64,000 nucleotides of DNA from Echinarachnius parma (lineage: Eukaryota > Echinodermata > Echinoidea > Clypeasteroida > Echinarachniidae). The notes beneath the pieces were generated by a model. That model was not told where the DNA came from. It saw only the letters and a list, made by a program, of their open reading frames with translations, and made no database searches. Positions 1-11,441 of the stretch are shown here, one piece after another; within the stretch, counting starts at the first letter, position 1, and each line of letters opens with the position of its first letter. A program made the position numbers and the translations under genes. The stretch is taken from positions 81,343 through 145,342 of the forward strand of contig JBAMJV010004292.1 of the NCBI GenBank assembly GCA_037951105.1, given 5' to 3'.

Positions 1-216
1 AACAACATATCAAATTCTGACTGCCTTGCTAACAAATCCTACGCTGGACACCCCCAGGTAGAAGACAAAGGAGTCGACCAAAATGAGCGGACAACAGAAC
101 ATTCAAAGTGACCATCATGGCTGCCTCAAGAGCTGGAACAACAGCACACCGTACTGCTGAACGATCCAGCAGCTGGAGAGGGATGACCGCCTCAGACAAC
201 ACATTAGCTAGGCTAC
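1..216. other. Unassigned stretch
   Basis: A minus-strand frame of 74 codons is open from 253 to 29, and plus-strand frames are also partly open. It has no recognised domain, does not look like the second half of a SEA domain, and shows no convincing splice sites in the phase required by the SEA exon at 760. It may be a fragment of an unknown mobile element. Confidence 0.3.
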
Positions 217-710
217 TTAACCCTAAATCCCCCTCCCACAACTTTTCAAGCAATAATTCAGAAAATAATTAAAAACTATTGGGAAAAAAATGTAGTCTTG
301 ATGATTATGCCGCAAGCTACCTGCGTGCCAAATTTTGTGGCTGCCGTGCATTCCAAAAATCAAAGTAATTTTATGAGCTTAAAAATATGTGAATTTTCAT
401 GTACAAAACCCATGGCGAATTCCTTGTCAGTGAAATTTGCAATATTGGAAAGTCGCCGGAAAGTATCCATCATATCTATCATTGTTCAAATCTGCATAAC
501 TCTCACATTTCTTTGCTGATTTTGATAAAATGTTCTCTTATAAAAGTGGCCAGAGACCGAGATCACTGGTTTAGTTGTGTAAACGAGGGGAGGGGGGGGG
601 GGGGGGGGGTAGATCAGAGAAAAGATGGACCTTTCTGATTTTGCTTTGCTTTTTTTTCTTTTTTTTTTAGGGGGGAGGGGGGTGCTTACGCACAGGCCTC
701 AGTGGGTTAA
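217..710. mobile_element. Diverged copy of the G-tract TTAA element family
   Basis: Starts TTAACCCTAAAT and ends CAGTGGGTTAA, the terminal signature of the family at 17834-18637. The interior carries a long G run (588-609) and a second near 670-682. The text at 300-345 matches 13564-13605 in another copy. The element ends only 50 bp from the SEA exon donor. Confidence 0.6.
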
Positions 711-759
711 ATGGCAACATGTCTTACAAATAACACACCACAACTCTAGCTTATCTTAC

Positions 760-869
760 AGTTTCCTCAATCTTCTGTGCTTTCTCCATGAAAAGAGTGC
801 TTGTAGGATCTGCCAGTGCTGCATCATCGAAGGCAGCACGGATGTCATTCATCGCCAGAATGTTAAAAC
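760..869 (-). CDS. SEA domain, first exon (partial domain)
   Basis: Exon of 110 nt, phase 1 at the 5' side and phase 0 at the 3' side; acceptor TGCTAG, donor GTAAGATA. The residues FDDAALADPTSTLFMEK followed by KIEET fit the start of a SEA domain, where a D-P-x-S segment precedes an LF..KA..IEE helix. The rest of the domain, including any GSVVV cleavage motif, should be in an exon left of base 1. An exon in 1-759 is not evident. Confidence 0.75.
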
Positions 870-902
870 CTAGCAAGATTATCTTAGTCACTGTATATGG
901 TT

Positions 903-955
903 GGGCCCATAGAGAGAGGGAGGGCGAGAGAGGGAGGGCGAGTGAGGGAGAGAAA
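903..955. repeat. GA-rich microsatellite
   Basis: Imperfect runs of GAGAGAGGGAGGGCGA. Lies just upstream of the SEA exon in gene orientation, so on the transcript it is a CT-rich tract 40-90 bp before the acceptor. Confidence 0.8.
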
Positions 956-1039
956 TAGATAATTAGAAATATAATTTACTAAACAACTTCTATTGATATT
1001 ATTATTTTTAATAGACATTTGTGGTTACTACCTTTAAGA

Positions 1040-1850
1040 AAATATGGTGAGTCCGTATCAAATCATCCAAAATGTTTCTCTGTAACCATTGTGAATTAGC
1101 TCAAAGTTGGTTAAAGGGTGATACAGGGTACACGTTTTAGCACGATCAGCCTGACATGTTGTATTGATCTTAATACTCATTTTGGAGATGATCAGCTTAG
1201 AATACTAATAATAAAGTATTGAAATATTTAGCTGTTAAATAACAAGGTATGAAAATATTTTACTTTAAAATTATTAAGCATATTATTACACACACCAACT
1301 TTGAGCAAGTTTGAAACTGGTACAATAAACAAGGCAATAACCGTAAAGTGTCTCATCCACTTGCGCGCAATTGACCCTCATTTGACCTTTGACCTACTTA
1401 TGTGACCTTTGACCCCAGAATATCATGGAGGCCAATGTAGGGCACCTACCAATCAAGTTTGGTTACAAACGGATGCAGGGTTGGAAAGTTATCAACCCTA
1501 ATAGACACATGCAGGTAAAACTTCACATTGACCCTCATTTGACCTTTGACCTACTTATTTAATGGGCGAGTCCATATCATATCATTCAAAATGTTTCTCT
1601 GTGAATTTGCTCAAAGTAAAGTTGGTTAAAGGGAGGGTTAGGTTTTAGGTTTTAGCCCGATCCGCCTAACATATTTTAATAAAAGTGCTCTTAATACCCA
1701 TTATGGATGATCAGCCGTATAAGAAAGTATTGAAACCATTTGGCTATTAAATAACAAGGTATGAAAATATTTAACTTTCAAAATTTAAAGCCAATCATTA
1801 CACACACCAAATTTTAGCAAATGTGAAATAGGTACAATGAAAAAAAACCC
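1040..1850. repeat. Two diverged direct copies of a ~300-bp repeat
   Basis: The segments 1040-1345 and 1557-1850 share the order GAGTCC(G/A)TATCA, CAAAATGTTTCTCTGT, CTCAAAGT, GGTTAAAGGG and ACACACCAA. Between and inside them are TGACCTTTGACC-type motifs (1380-1415, 1528-1550). Family unknown. Confidence 0.6.
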
Positions 1851-2063
1851 AGGCCTTGGGTGATTTGACTCAAAATATAAAAAAGCCTACAAGCTAGTTG
1901 TATTTGCCAGACGTGTTTACAACGCATCATCACTGACTTACAGTCTTTTCTGGGAATTGCAGAAAAGAGAGGTGCCAGTTTATATGCCCATGCATCTCTG
2001 GTTATTATAAGGTTAGGTTTGAGAGGTTATTCTTGTCCGAATCAAATTCTTTTCTGCATTACT

Positions 2064-2412
2064 ACACATTAGCTGTAACATTACTATCACAGATCTATAT
2101 TCCCCTATCTCGCATTGTTCACATTAGCTGTAACATTACTATCACATATTTATATTCCCCTATATTGCATTGTTCACATAAGCAGTAACATTACTATCAC
2201 ATATTTATATTCCCCTATCTTGCGTTGTTCACATTAGCTGTAACATTACTATCACATATTTATATTCCCTTATCTCGCATTGTTCACATTAGCTGTAACA
2301 TTACTATCACATATTTATATTCCCCTACATGTATCTCGCATTGTTCACATTAGCTGTAACATTACTATCACATATCTATATTCCCCTATCTTGCATTCTT
2401 CCACATCAGCTG
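2064..2412. repeat. Tandem array, ~57-60 bp unit
   Basis: Six imperfect units built on CACATTAGCTGTAACATTAC followed by TATCACATATTTATATTCCC. The last unit is diverged (ACATCAGCTGGAAC). Open frames across it are a by-product of the repeat. Confidence 0.85.
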
Positions 2413-2656
2413 GAACACTATCATCACATAGTTAGCTTCTGTTCTTTTCTCCACATTGTTGTAACCAATATCCAGTACATGTTTACATACAATGTTATCA
2501 AACCTGTCTATAACTGTCTACATTCATGACCAATTTGCCAATAGTGGCCACTGAAAGTAATCCCCCACAAATAAAAACAGTTTTATAGAAACTGTCTACA
2601 GAGGTCACCTGTCTACCACTTAGGTGGTCACTATAAACAGGTTTCACTGTATTTAC

Positions 2657-2773
2657 CTTTTTTGCATTTGTTATCCCGCGAGTCTCTTGAATGGGATGGT
2701 CGACACTGGCATGGCGCTCCTGGCGAGGAACACATTTCTGTCTGCAAATCTGTGCAAGCTGGCTGGCATTGGT
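2657..2773 (-). CDS. Second atypical EGF-like module exon
   Basis: Exon of 117 nt, phase 1-1; acceptor ACAATAG after a pyrimidine-rich stretch, donor GTAAATAC. Six cysteines (DQCQPAC, EMC, PCQCRPSHSRDS, KCK). The CxCRP turn resembles the preceding exon. It has no Met, so start-to-stop searches miss it. It sits 7.3 kb from the previous exon. Confidence 0.82.
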
Positions 2774-2828
2774 CTATTGTATTATTGAAAAGGGGCAGAA
2801 ACACAAACAGAATGTCATAAGGAGTATC

Positions 2829-3279
2829 TTAAACGGGAAGGAATCCCTAGCCTTTTGACTTACTGGATGTGATGAGAGCATAACTACTATCATTGCTAGT
2901 CACTTATTTCCTCATGAATATTCCCGATTACAAAAATAATCAATATTTTATGGACCACTGTCGTCTGCTTTCAATGCCCACAGGAGGCGGCCATTTCTTT
3001 TACTTCTCGCGGTGAAATGACGTGTCTGGCGGAGAACACAATAGCATTATCGTAACCCGCTATTGTGTTCTCCGCCTGACACGTCATTTCACCGCGAGAA
3101 GTTGAAGAAATGGCCGCCTCAGACCTGTGGGCATTGAAAGCAGACGACAGTGGTCCATCAAATATTGATTATTTTCATTATTGGGAATATTCATGAGGAA
3201 ATAAGTGACTAGAAATGACAGGAGTTATGCTCTCATCACATCCAGTAAGACAAAAGGCTAGGAGTTCCTTCCCCTTTAA
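2829..3279. mobile_element. TTAA-flanked foldback element (family F6)
   Basis: An almost complete palindrome. Left end TTAAACGGGAAGGAA, right end TTCCTTCCCCTTTAA. The arms meet near 3050-3060 around the motif GTGTTCTCCGCCTGACACG and its complement. A diverged relative is at 49042-49498. No coding content. Confidence 0.85.
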
Positions 3280-3736
3280 ATTAAAACCAAAAAAAAATGA
3301 CCAGTAATATCAAATATATTTAACTAGATGGATCTTCGACTGCGCGCAGTCGAAAATTATGCCTCCGCTATCGCGCGAATTTAATATCAAACCCAAAGAC
3401 CTGTGACCATGACAATATGACCTCAAATTTTGATGGCTACATTGGCTCCCTAAGAAACATTCAGGTACCAAGTTTAATTGTAATCTGACATTTAGTTCTT
3501 GGTATTTTTCCATTACAAGTTTGTTTGGATGTATGAGTCCTGTGACCTTGACCTCAACTTCATGATCCTAATATTGTATGGCTATGTTGACTCTTTATGA
3601 TACATTCAGGTACCAAGTTTGATTGAAATCTGACATTCAGTTCTTGAAATGTTGCCATTACAAGCCATTTTTGCATGTATATTCAGTCCTGTGACCTTGA
3701 CCTTTGACCTCATGAAACCCAAAATCTAATCAGATC

Positions 3737-6700
3737 CCCAGCTAGCCACCTGACGTCGGGCCGATGTCAAAAGTTGTTGGCCGGATGTCGGCATATCGAG
3801 GTTGGCTAGAAGTTAAAATGTCCGCCAGCCCAACATCGTCACTACGTCATTTTGTGATATATTGGCATAACGTCAATTTCCGACAATGGCCCAACATCAT
3901 CTCATGACATTGGATCAACATAACATTATGATGTCGGCTCGAGGTTAAAATGTCCGCTAGCCCAACATTGTCACGACATCATTCTGTGATGTTGGCCCAA
4001 CGTCAATTTCCGCCAATGGCCCAATAAAAATCGATTAGACATGAATATGACATCTCAATGATGACGCCATAGCGATATTCTGCCGATGTCAGCCTCTGGC
4101 AGCTATGAAACAAGTCGGCAAATGGTCATAAAATTGATGTTGCGCCAATGTCAATAGTCCGACATGAATATGACATCTCATAAATGACGTCGGGCTAATA
4201 TCGCGCGGATGTTGGAACTGGTATCAATTTAAGAGGTCGCTTAATGGTTGTGAAAGTAATGTCGGGACAATGTGATATCAATATGATATCTACAATATGA
4301 TGACAGGCCGATATCACGCCGACGTAAGAACATTCAGCAATGAAACAACTCAGCAAATGGCATAACATTATGATTTCGGCTCGAGGTTAAAATTACCGCT
4401 AACCCAACGTTGTCACGACATCATTGTCGGGCAAATGTCAATTTCCGACAATGGCCCAACACCGAATCCTGACATAGGACAGATATCAAATTTTGATGTG
4501 GGTTCGACGTTAAAATGTCCGCCAGCCCAATATCGTAACCACTTAATTTTGTGATATTGGCCTAACGTCAATTTCTGACAATGGCCCAACATCAACTCAT
4601 GACAATGGCCCAACATAACATTATAATGTGGGCTATAGGTTAAAGTTTCGGCTAGCCAAACATTGTCACAACATCATTCTGTGATGTTAAGCCAATGTCA
4701 ATTTCCGACAATGGCCCTACACCGAATCCTGACATAGGAGAGATATCAAATTCTGATGTGGGCTCGACGTTAAAATGTCCGCCAGCCCAACATTGGCCCA
4801 ATGTCATTTTGTGATGTTGACTTACCATTAATTGTTGGCACTGGCCCAATGTCAGTTACCCAACAAAGGGCCAACATCAAATCCTGACGTTGGCCCGACA
4901 TTAAAATGTCCGCCATCCCGACATTAGCCCAATGTTATTAATTGAACCTCAATATGACATTTCAATTATGACGTCACACCGATATCCTGCCGATGTCAGA
5001 ATTAGCAGCAATAAAACAAGTCGGCAAATGGTCATCGAATCGATGTTGCACCAATGTCTATAGTCCTACATGAATATGACATATCATAAATGACGTCGGG
5101 CTAATTTAGCGCCGATGTTGGAACTGGTAGCAATTAGAGAGGTCGGTAAATTTTTGTGAAATTGATGTCGGGTCGATATCATTAAGGAGACAAAAATATG
5201 ACTTATCAATTTTGACGTCGAACCGAAATCCTGTCGATGTCAGAATGGGCAACAATGAATCGAATCGGCTTATAGTCATTGGGCCGTATGCATAAAAACA
5301 AGCAATTGCTTGTGCTAGCCTTTTGCTTGAATCGGTATGCATAAAAACAAGCAATTGCTTGTAAGCAAAAACATTTGCTTACAAGCACAAGCAATTGCTT
5401 ACTGCTCGTAAGCAATGGCTTACCAAACAAGCAATTGCTTAAAACCGTATGCAGAAAACGAACCTTTTACTTGTCTTGATAAGCAATTGCTTGCGTTTTT
5501 TCAAGCACATCCAGACCAGCTTGAGCTCTTGCTTACTCAGGGCATTCGCGTTTAAGGATCAAATGTTCATACCGTTTCAGGATGATTACAAGCTCCCTAT
5601 TCCAGAGGTTATGTTGTGATTTCATATTTAATCAAATTCCTGTTATTTTAGACTTTTTACGGCAATTTTTGTCCAACAATCTGCACAGAAACCCCCCTGA
5701 TGCTCTGCGCGGTTTCCCCCCTATTTGCGTAATAAGAAATACTGCTGCCAGGTCGGGCACGAAGCGTTGTTGTCCTGCAGTGCGATGTTCGCACAACCGT
5801 AACGATCCTTTGTCCAACACGTAAGCAATTGCTTAGGCAGTGCAAGTAAAAGGTTTCAGCACAAGCAAAAGCTTGTGCATACGAATTTAAGCAATTGCTT
5901 GAACTTGATCTTTTGCTTGACAAGCTCTTGCTTGTGCTTAAAGCATTTGCTTACAAAATAATCTTACGAAATTATCCCGACGTCATATTGGAGATGACAT
6001 ATTCATGTCAGAATATTGACATCGGCTGAACATCGATTTCATGACTATTTGCCGACTCGTGTCATTGCTGACAATTCTGACATCGGCGCGATATCGGCTT
6101 GACGTCATATTTTTGATGTCATATTGATGTCCAATTAATAACATCCGTCCGACATCAATTCCACAACCATTTACCGAACTCTTAAAATGATATATTCCGA
6201 CATCGGTACAACATTGGCCCAACGTCATATTTGAGATGTCATATTCATGTTGGTTTATTGACATCGGCCCAACATTAATATTACAACCGTCTATCGAGCT
6301 CTTAAATTGGTATCAGTTTCGGCATTGGTGCGATTTTAGCGCGACGTTTTATTTGAGACGTATTTTTTCGTCAGCTTAATGACATCGGCACGACATTCAA
6401 CTATTTCATTTCCAAAACCTCCAACTTAAATTCGACGTTGGCGTTATGTTGGCGCGACGTCTGTTTGCCGACCGCGATCTTGCCGACGACCTGCCGACAC
6501 CGGTCCGACGTCAGTTAGCTAGCTGGATACTTATAATATTTTTGTTAACTTGCTTTGAGAATCTTGAATGAATTTATTTTGTTTGATCGATTACAAACAT
6601 TAGTAATTCAAAAGTAAAAAAAAAAAGAAGTATTGCTATCGGGAAATCATGATCGATTTTAAGCGATCGTAAGTGAAATGAAAATTCTAGATTTTTAGAA

Positions 6701-8208
6701 TTATTTATATTAAAAAATATACTTTTGTCATGTCCTTGCTGCTGTATATAATTTAGAAGGACATATACGAATATAAATAACACCTTTAAATAGTGTTATG
6801 AATATGATTTGAAGGTGGATTATTTCAGATTCAACGTTCTGCAAATACTAACCATTACAAAACATACATGCTAAGAAGAAGTGTATATATATTATACCGA
6901 TTGCGACCTATGTTTGTAGGACGATAGGATGATAGGTTTAGGAGTAGGCAATAGGTGTAGGAATAGGATATTTATGATTTATTAATGAATGTGTGTAAAG
7001 GTTAAACAAAATGCATGGATCGAACGTGGAATCTATGCATGTTTTTTCCAATTTCTTTTTACGTTTTTGATGTTGGTCCTACGTTGGCCATTTGACATTG
7101 GGCCATTGTCAAATTTTGATGTTGGTCCAGCATCAGAAAATGACGTTGGGCCAATGTTGGGTTAGCGGACATTCAAACGTCGGGCGAACGTCAAGATTTG
7201 ATGTTGGGGCAACGTCAAGATTTGATGTTGGGCCAACAATAACAAATAACGTTGGGCTAATGTCCAGCTGGTGGACATTTTAATGTCGGGCCAACGTCAG
7301 AATTTGATGTTGGCCCAACGTCAGGATTTGATATTGGGCCATTGGCGGAAATTGACGTTGGGCCAACATCACAGAATGATGTCGTGACAACGTTGAGCTA
7401 GCGGACATTTTAACCTCGAGTCGACATCATAATGTTATGTTGGTCCAATGTCATGAGTTGATGTGCGGCCATTGTCGGAAATTGACGTTATGCCAATATC
7501 ACAAAATGACGTAGTGACGATGTTGGGCTGGCGGACATTTTAACGTCGAGCCCACATCAGAATTTGATATCTGTCCAATGTCTGGATTCGGTGTTGGGCC
7601 ATTGTCGGAAAATGACATTGGCTCAACATCACAGAATGATGTCGTGACAATGTTGGGCTAGCGGACATTTTAACCTCGAGCCAACATCATAATGTTATGT
7701 TGGTCCAATGTCATGAGTTGATGTTGGGCCATTGTCGGAAATTGACGTAATGCCAATATCACAAAATGACGTAGTGATGATGTTGGGCTGGCGGTCATTT
7801 TAACGTCGAGCCCACATCAAAATTTGATATCTGTCCTATGTCAGGATTCGGTGTTGGGCCATTGTCGGAAATTGACATTTGCCCGACATCACAAAATGAT
7901 GTTGGGACAATGTTGGGCTGGCGGACATTTTAACGTCGGGCCGACGTCAGAACTTGATGTTCTCTCAACGTCAGGAATCGATGTTGGGCCTACATTAGAA
8001 CTGACATTGGGCCATTGTCAATAATTGATGTTGGGCCGAAATCGCTAATGACGTTGGGCCAGCATTAAAAAAAGACGCCGAGCTGATGTTGGGCTGGCGG
8101 ACATTTTCACGTCTCGGTGACGTCGCATGTCGCATGTTGGCCCAACGTCCCCTTACAACGAAAATGACATCGGCCCAACGTTGGCACGACGTCAGGTGGC
8201 TAGCTGGG
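3737..8208. mobile_element. Inverted-repeat element with internal satellite-like units
   Basis: Inverted termini CCCAGCTAGCCACCTGACGT and its complement. The pearl-like host sequence resumes cleanly: AATCAGATC on the left, TCATTGTTACC on the right. The interior consists of many short variants of a unit like GATGTTGGGCCAACGTC, in one orientation at 3750-6510 and in the other at 7066-8190. An internal terminus-like sequence is at 6505-6526, so two copies may have fused. 6527-7065 is plain AT-rich DNA. Open frames here are repetitive and not genes. Superfamily not recognised. Confidence 0.75.
5281..5960. mobile_element. MITE with AAGCAATTGCTT motifs, copy 1 (right end lost)
   Basis: Left end GGGCCGTATGCATAAAAACA is the same as in the complete copy at 12434-13075. 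The body contains repeated AAGCAATTGCTT palindromes and a GC-rich core (5690-5820) shared with copy 2. The right terminus is not present. Confidence 0.75.
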
Positions 8209-8458
8209 TCATTGTTACCCAATTATGTACACTCATACTAAGTTTGAAATTGATCTGTCTACCGGTTCTTGAGATATCGTAAGAATGAGGCATTTTTGCA
8301 CATATATTGAGTCATGTGACCTTGACCTTTGACCGCATAAACCCCAAAATCTAATCAGATCATTGTCACCCCGATATATACACTCATACCAAGTTTTAAA
8401 TTGATATGTCTAACGGTTCTTGAGATATCGCAAGAACGAGGCATTTTTGCATATATAT

Positions 8459-9463
8459 GGTCGTGTGTCATGAACTCGCCTCCAAATAGGGTGGAGCCGT
8501 TACATTTTTGGGATTTTTTTTTGTGCATTTTACTTCATATTTTCAAAACCAATTCATTCTGCAAAGTTTCGAAGGTATACCTCTATTTAAGATCGAGATA
8601 CAGCCGTTTGAAGGTTTAAGCCGGAGGGTGGAGCAGGAAGCGGCGTCGCAGGAAGCGGCGCCCGTGTACAAAGTCTATGGGGAAATGACTCTCAAAGCGC
8701 AATTTTTCTTAAAACGTTAATAATTTTGTCAAAACTACATGTACTGTATAACTTCAATTTTGGTATCAAATGAAAGCTTACATATTGAACTTTAATGTCA
8801 AATGATTGAAAAGTGTCTTTGCCAAATAATTTTTTTATTAAATCAACACAAATAAAGAAAATTGGGGGTTTCCTGTACAGACTCTATGGGGGCACAATCT
8901 TGACCGATAAATTTTGTGAATTCTTGATAAAAACGTTAATATCTTGAGAAAAAAAAAGGTTTCAGAATACAAATTTGGTATCAAATTAAAGCTTACTTTA
9001 TCAAACTGTATTATGGCTCATCATATTTAGGCTTTACTCTATATTCCATTCATCTAGTGACTCCTACTGAGTGAAAATTATTGATTATTTAAAAAATCTC
9101 CTGTAAAATAATAATTTACCCCATACAATATTATATTGCTGTCAAGGTCTAAGTTTGCACTGCAAGAAAACATTATAATTTCTTGTCTAGAGCTACTTTA
9201 GAAAAAGTTATCAGGAAATTATTGACCTCTAAAACTGTAAACAAAATTTCATGTTTTGGTCAATATGAACAATTAACTCTACACCCAGTGTTATTTCTGA
9301 GTGCATATTTTGGTTTCTTGGGTAATTTCCTTTCAGAAAATGTATAGTTTTGATAGGGTAGGGGGTCTTCCTCAGAAAATATTGGCTCTCAACTGTAACA
9401 TTGTCCCGCAGAAGCCCAAAATGGCATGTAACGCAAAAGGAGGCGACCTCACGACGCATGACC
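8459..9463. mobile_element. TIR element inside P1
   Basis: Termini GGTCGTGTGTCATGAACTCG and, as complement, GGTCATGCGTCGTGAGGTCG match over about 25 bp with five differences. Flanks read ATATATAT and ATATTGAG, so an AT-type target site is likely. Interior without recognisable coding sequence. Confidence 0.65.
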
Positions 9464-9875
9464 ATATTGAGTCATGTGACCTTGACCTTTGACCTCATGA
9501 CCCCTAAAATCTAATCAGATCATTGTCACCCCAATATGTACACTAAACCAAGTTTGAAATTGATCCGTCAACCGGTTCTTGAGATATCGCGAGAACGAAA
9601 ACGGGACGTACGTAAGGACGGACGGCCGACCCAAAAACATAATGACTCCGGCCACTTCGTTGGCGGAGGCATACAAACTGAGCAAAGAAAACACTTTTTC
9701 TATTGGTTTGTGCCATATACATGTATTTAGCTTTGACTAGCATGAGCATTAATCCATGCGGGACTGACTGATTATGCTACAACATGTATTCTCTATAGAC
9801 CAACGCATGAGTAACAGTAACAGTAACAGGGTCAAACAGGATGTCTTTGATAGATAGCCATCCAAAAAGCTTTCT

Positions 9876-9915
9876 TGCTTAGTTGGTAGAGCACTGGTCT
9901 AGGCTAGCAATCAAA
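9876..9915 (+). repeat. tRNA-like fragment (SINE head)
   Basis: TTAGTTGGTAGAGCACTGGT followed by CTAGGCTAGCAATC looks like the 5' half of a tRNA with an A box. It matches the tRNA-like sequence at 19620-19694. No B box or acceptor stem follows. Confidence 0.55.
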
Positions 9916-10094
9916 AAGTAAAGATTCCTCCAAACAAGATCTGAATTGACTTCTAGATTTACCTCAGAATTTGTGATGGAGAATGCGAAAATGATTTTTT
10001 TTTTGTAATGCAATTAAAACAAATCCTAACCCCAAATCCCCAATGAGAATGCACCCTCAATATCTGCCCTAAATATGATTGACCATTGTCTTAC

Positions 10095-10199
10095 CTTTGC
10101 ATGTGCCAGATACAACACTATTCCCTGGTCTGCAGGTACATAGCTGGCCGTTGTTGCAGTACTCAGTGTCTGAACAGATTGCCCCACCACACTTAAGAT
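10095..10199 (-). CDS. Atypical EGF-like module exon
   Basis: Exon of 105 nt, phase 1-1; acceptor TCCTTAG, donor GTAAGACA. Six cysteines with a short first loop (KCGGAIC) and the CTCRPGNS turn, ending SGTCK. Such compact EGF-like modules often precede SEA domains in invertebrate mucin-like proteins. The frame joins its neighbours without a stop codon. Confidence 0.85.
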
Positions 10200-10604
10200 C
10201 TAAGGATGGAGAAAGTAGACATCATATGATGTTATCTGACTTGGTCAAATACGAGTTTGAAATTAAATCATGTGATTTTAACTTATTTTTAGTAAGTCCC
10301 ACAGAAGAAGTGTTATGATTCACTCCTCAGAGACAATATTGATCGAAAAAAGAAAAGTTTCATGAACATCCAAGACTAAATTTTCTTAAGATGCAATCGA
10401 TTGCAAGGTTTCTGTTCCAATCTGGAAGAAGACACATGATGTATTATACAAGTATGTTTAATGTATTGTTATGATGTCATCTGCTAGAGGGGTTGAACTG
10501 TAAACATGTGTTAAAGTCATGTTTGACATATTCTTCAGGTACCATTTACTCTGATCTAGAGAGAGAAGAAGACGAAAGAGTGGGTTCACAGGCACTTAAA
10601 TAAA

Positions 10605-11144
10605 TTAAAGGGGTAGTTCAGTTTTGGTATATAGGGCACTGCACAAAATAATTTGTGTGTGAGATAATGAAAAACTGTGTACAATTTGAAAGAGCATACA
10701 ATTTCTGTGACAGAATAAACTTTATTTGATCAAAATCGGTTCACAAACGGCTGAAATATCAATAAATATATCCAATCAGAATAAATCTGGGGCCAAGATT
10801 TATTTCACGATTTTGCTTTAAATGTAAAAATGCTTACACTTTTTCAAAAAAATTCAAAAGAGGTTTTTAAATAGTTCTTGATCATCTCTCTATTCATTAT
10901 TGCAACAGAACATTACATGCATATTTTTTTATGAAAAATGGTTGAAACCAATGCATTTTTAGAGAGCGCCCTCTTGTGTTTTAATGGCACTTTTTTTTTA
11001 ATAACAACATGCTTTTTACTTATTTTTTTTGTAATTTTTAATACCTTTCAAGCATGGTAGACTCATAACTATTAGTTTGTAATGTTATTGTGCAGGCTTT
11101 GGTTTCGAAAGCTCAGCCTTACCCAAACTGTACTACCCCTTTAA
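10605..11144. mobile_element. TTAA-flanked MITE, diverged F2 member
   Basis: Left end TTAAAGGGGTAGTTCAGTTT, right end AAACTGTACTACCCCTTTAA. The interior shares AGAGAGCGCCCTCTTGTG-type text with copies at 21478, 52873 and 55087. Its right TTAA is at the same time the left TTAA of the next element, so the two are inserted back to back. Confidence 0.8.
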
Positions 11145-11441
11145 CCCTAACCAGGCCGGGGGGGGGGGGGGGGGAATACACCCCCTTTTAATGTGTAGAG
11201 AAATTAATCAAAGGTAAATTTTCCCCATCATCTATTTACCTTTGATTAATTTCTCTAAACATTAAAACATAATTTCATGCAAATATGTCCAATTTTTGCC
11301 CTCTGAACAAAGGATCATTCAAAGTCAATCGCTGTATGGGCTAATCCCATTCATCGCGTATAGCATGGAGGCTGCCATTATATTTTTTGAACCCCGGATT
11401 TTGAATTGTTCGCGCCGAAACGCTACGTCAAACCCGAACAA

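Larger units (their letters stand above)
3322..9672 (+). mobile_element. Pearl/HINE-like element P1, enlarged by nested insertions
   Basis: Begins CTAGATGGATCTTCGACTGC with the small hairpin GACTGCGCGCAGTC and ends with the hairpin GCCTCCGGCCAC...GGAGGCAT. Inside are units bearing GTGACCTTGACCTTTGACC, ending GAGAACGAAAACGGGACG(T)ACG. A short 5' hairpin, central repeats, a tetranucleotide tail and a 3' hairpin are the layout of Helentron-related non-autonomous elements (pearl, HINE). Two insertions split it: 3737-8208 and 8459-9463. Confidence 0.7.

Noticed and set aside
29-253. 74-codon frame as the second SEA exon
   Set aside because: No phase-0 acceptor and no SEA-like residues (no GSVV-type site).
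4413-8222. Several 60-80 codon frames with GQC/DVGPTS-like repeats
   Set aside because: They are translations of satellite-like units inside a mobile element.
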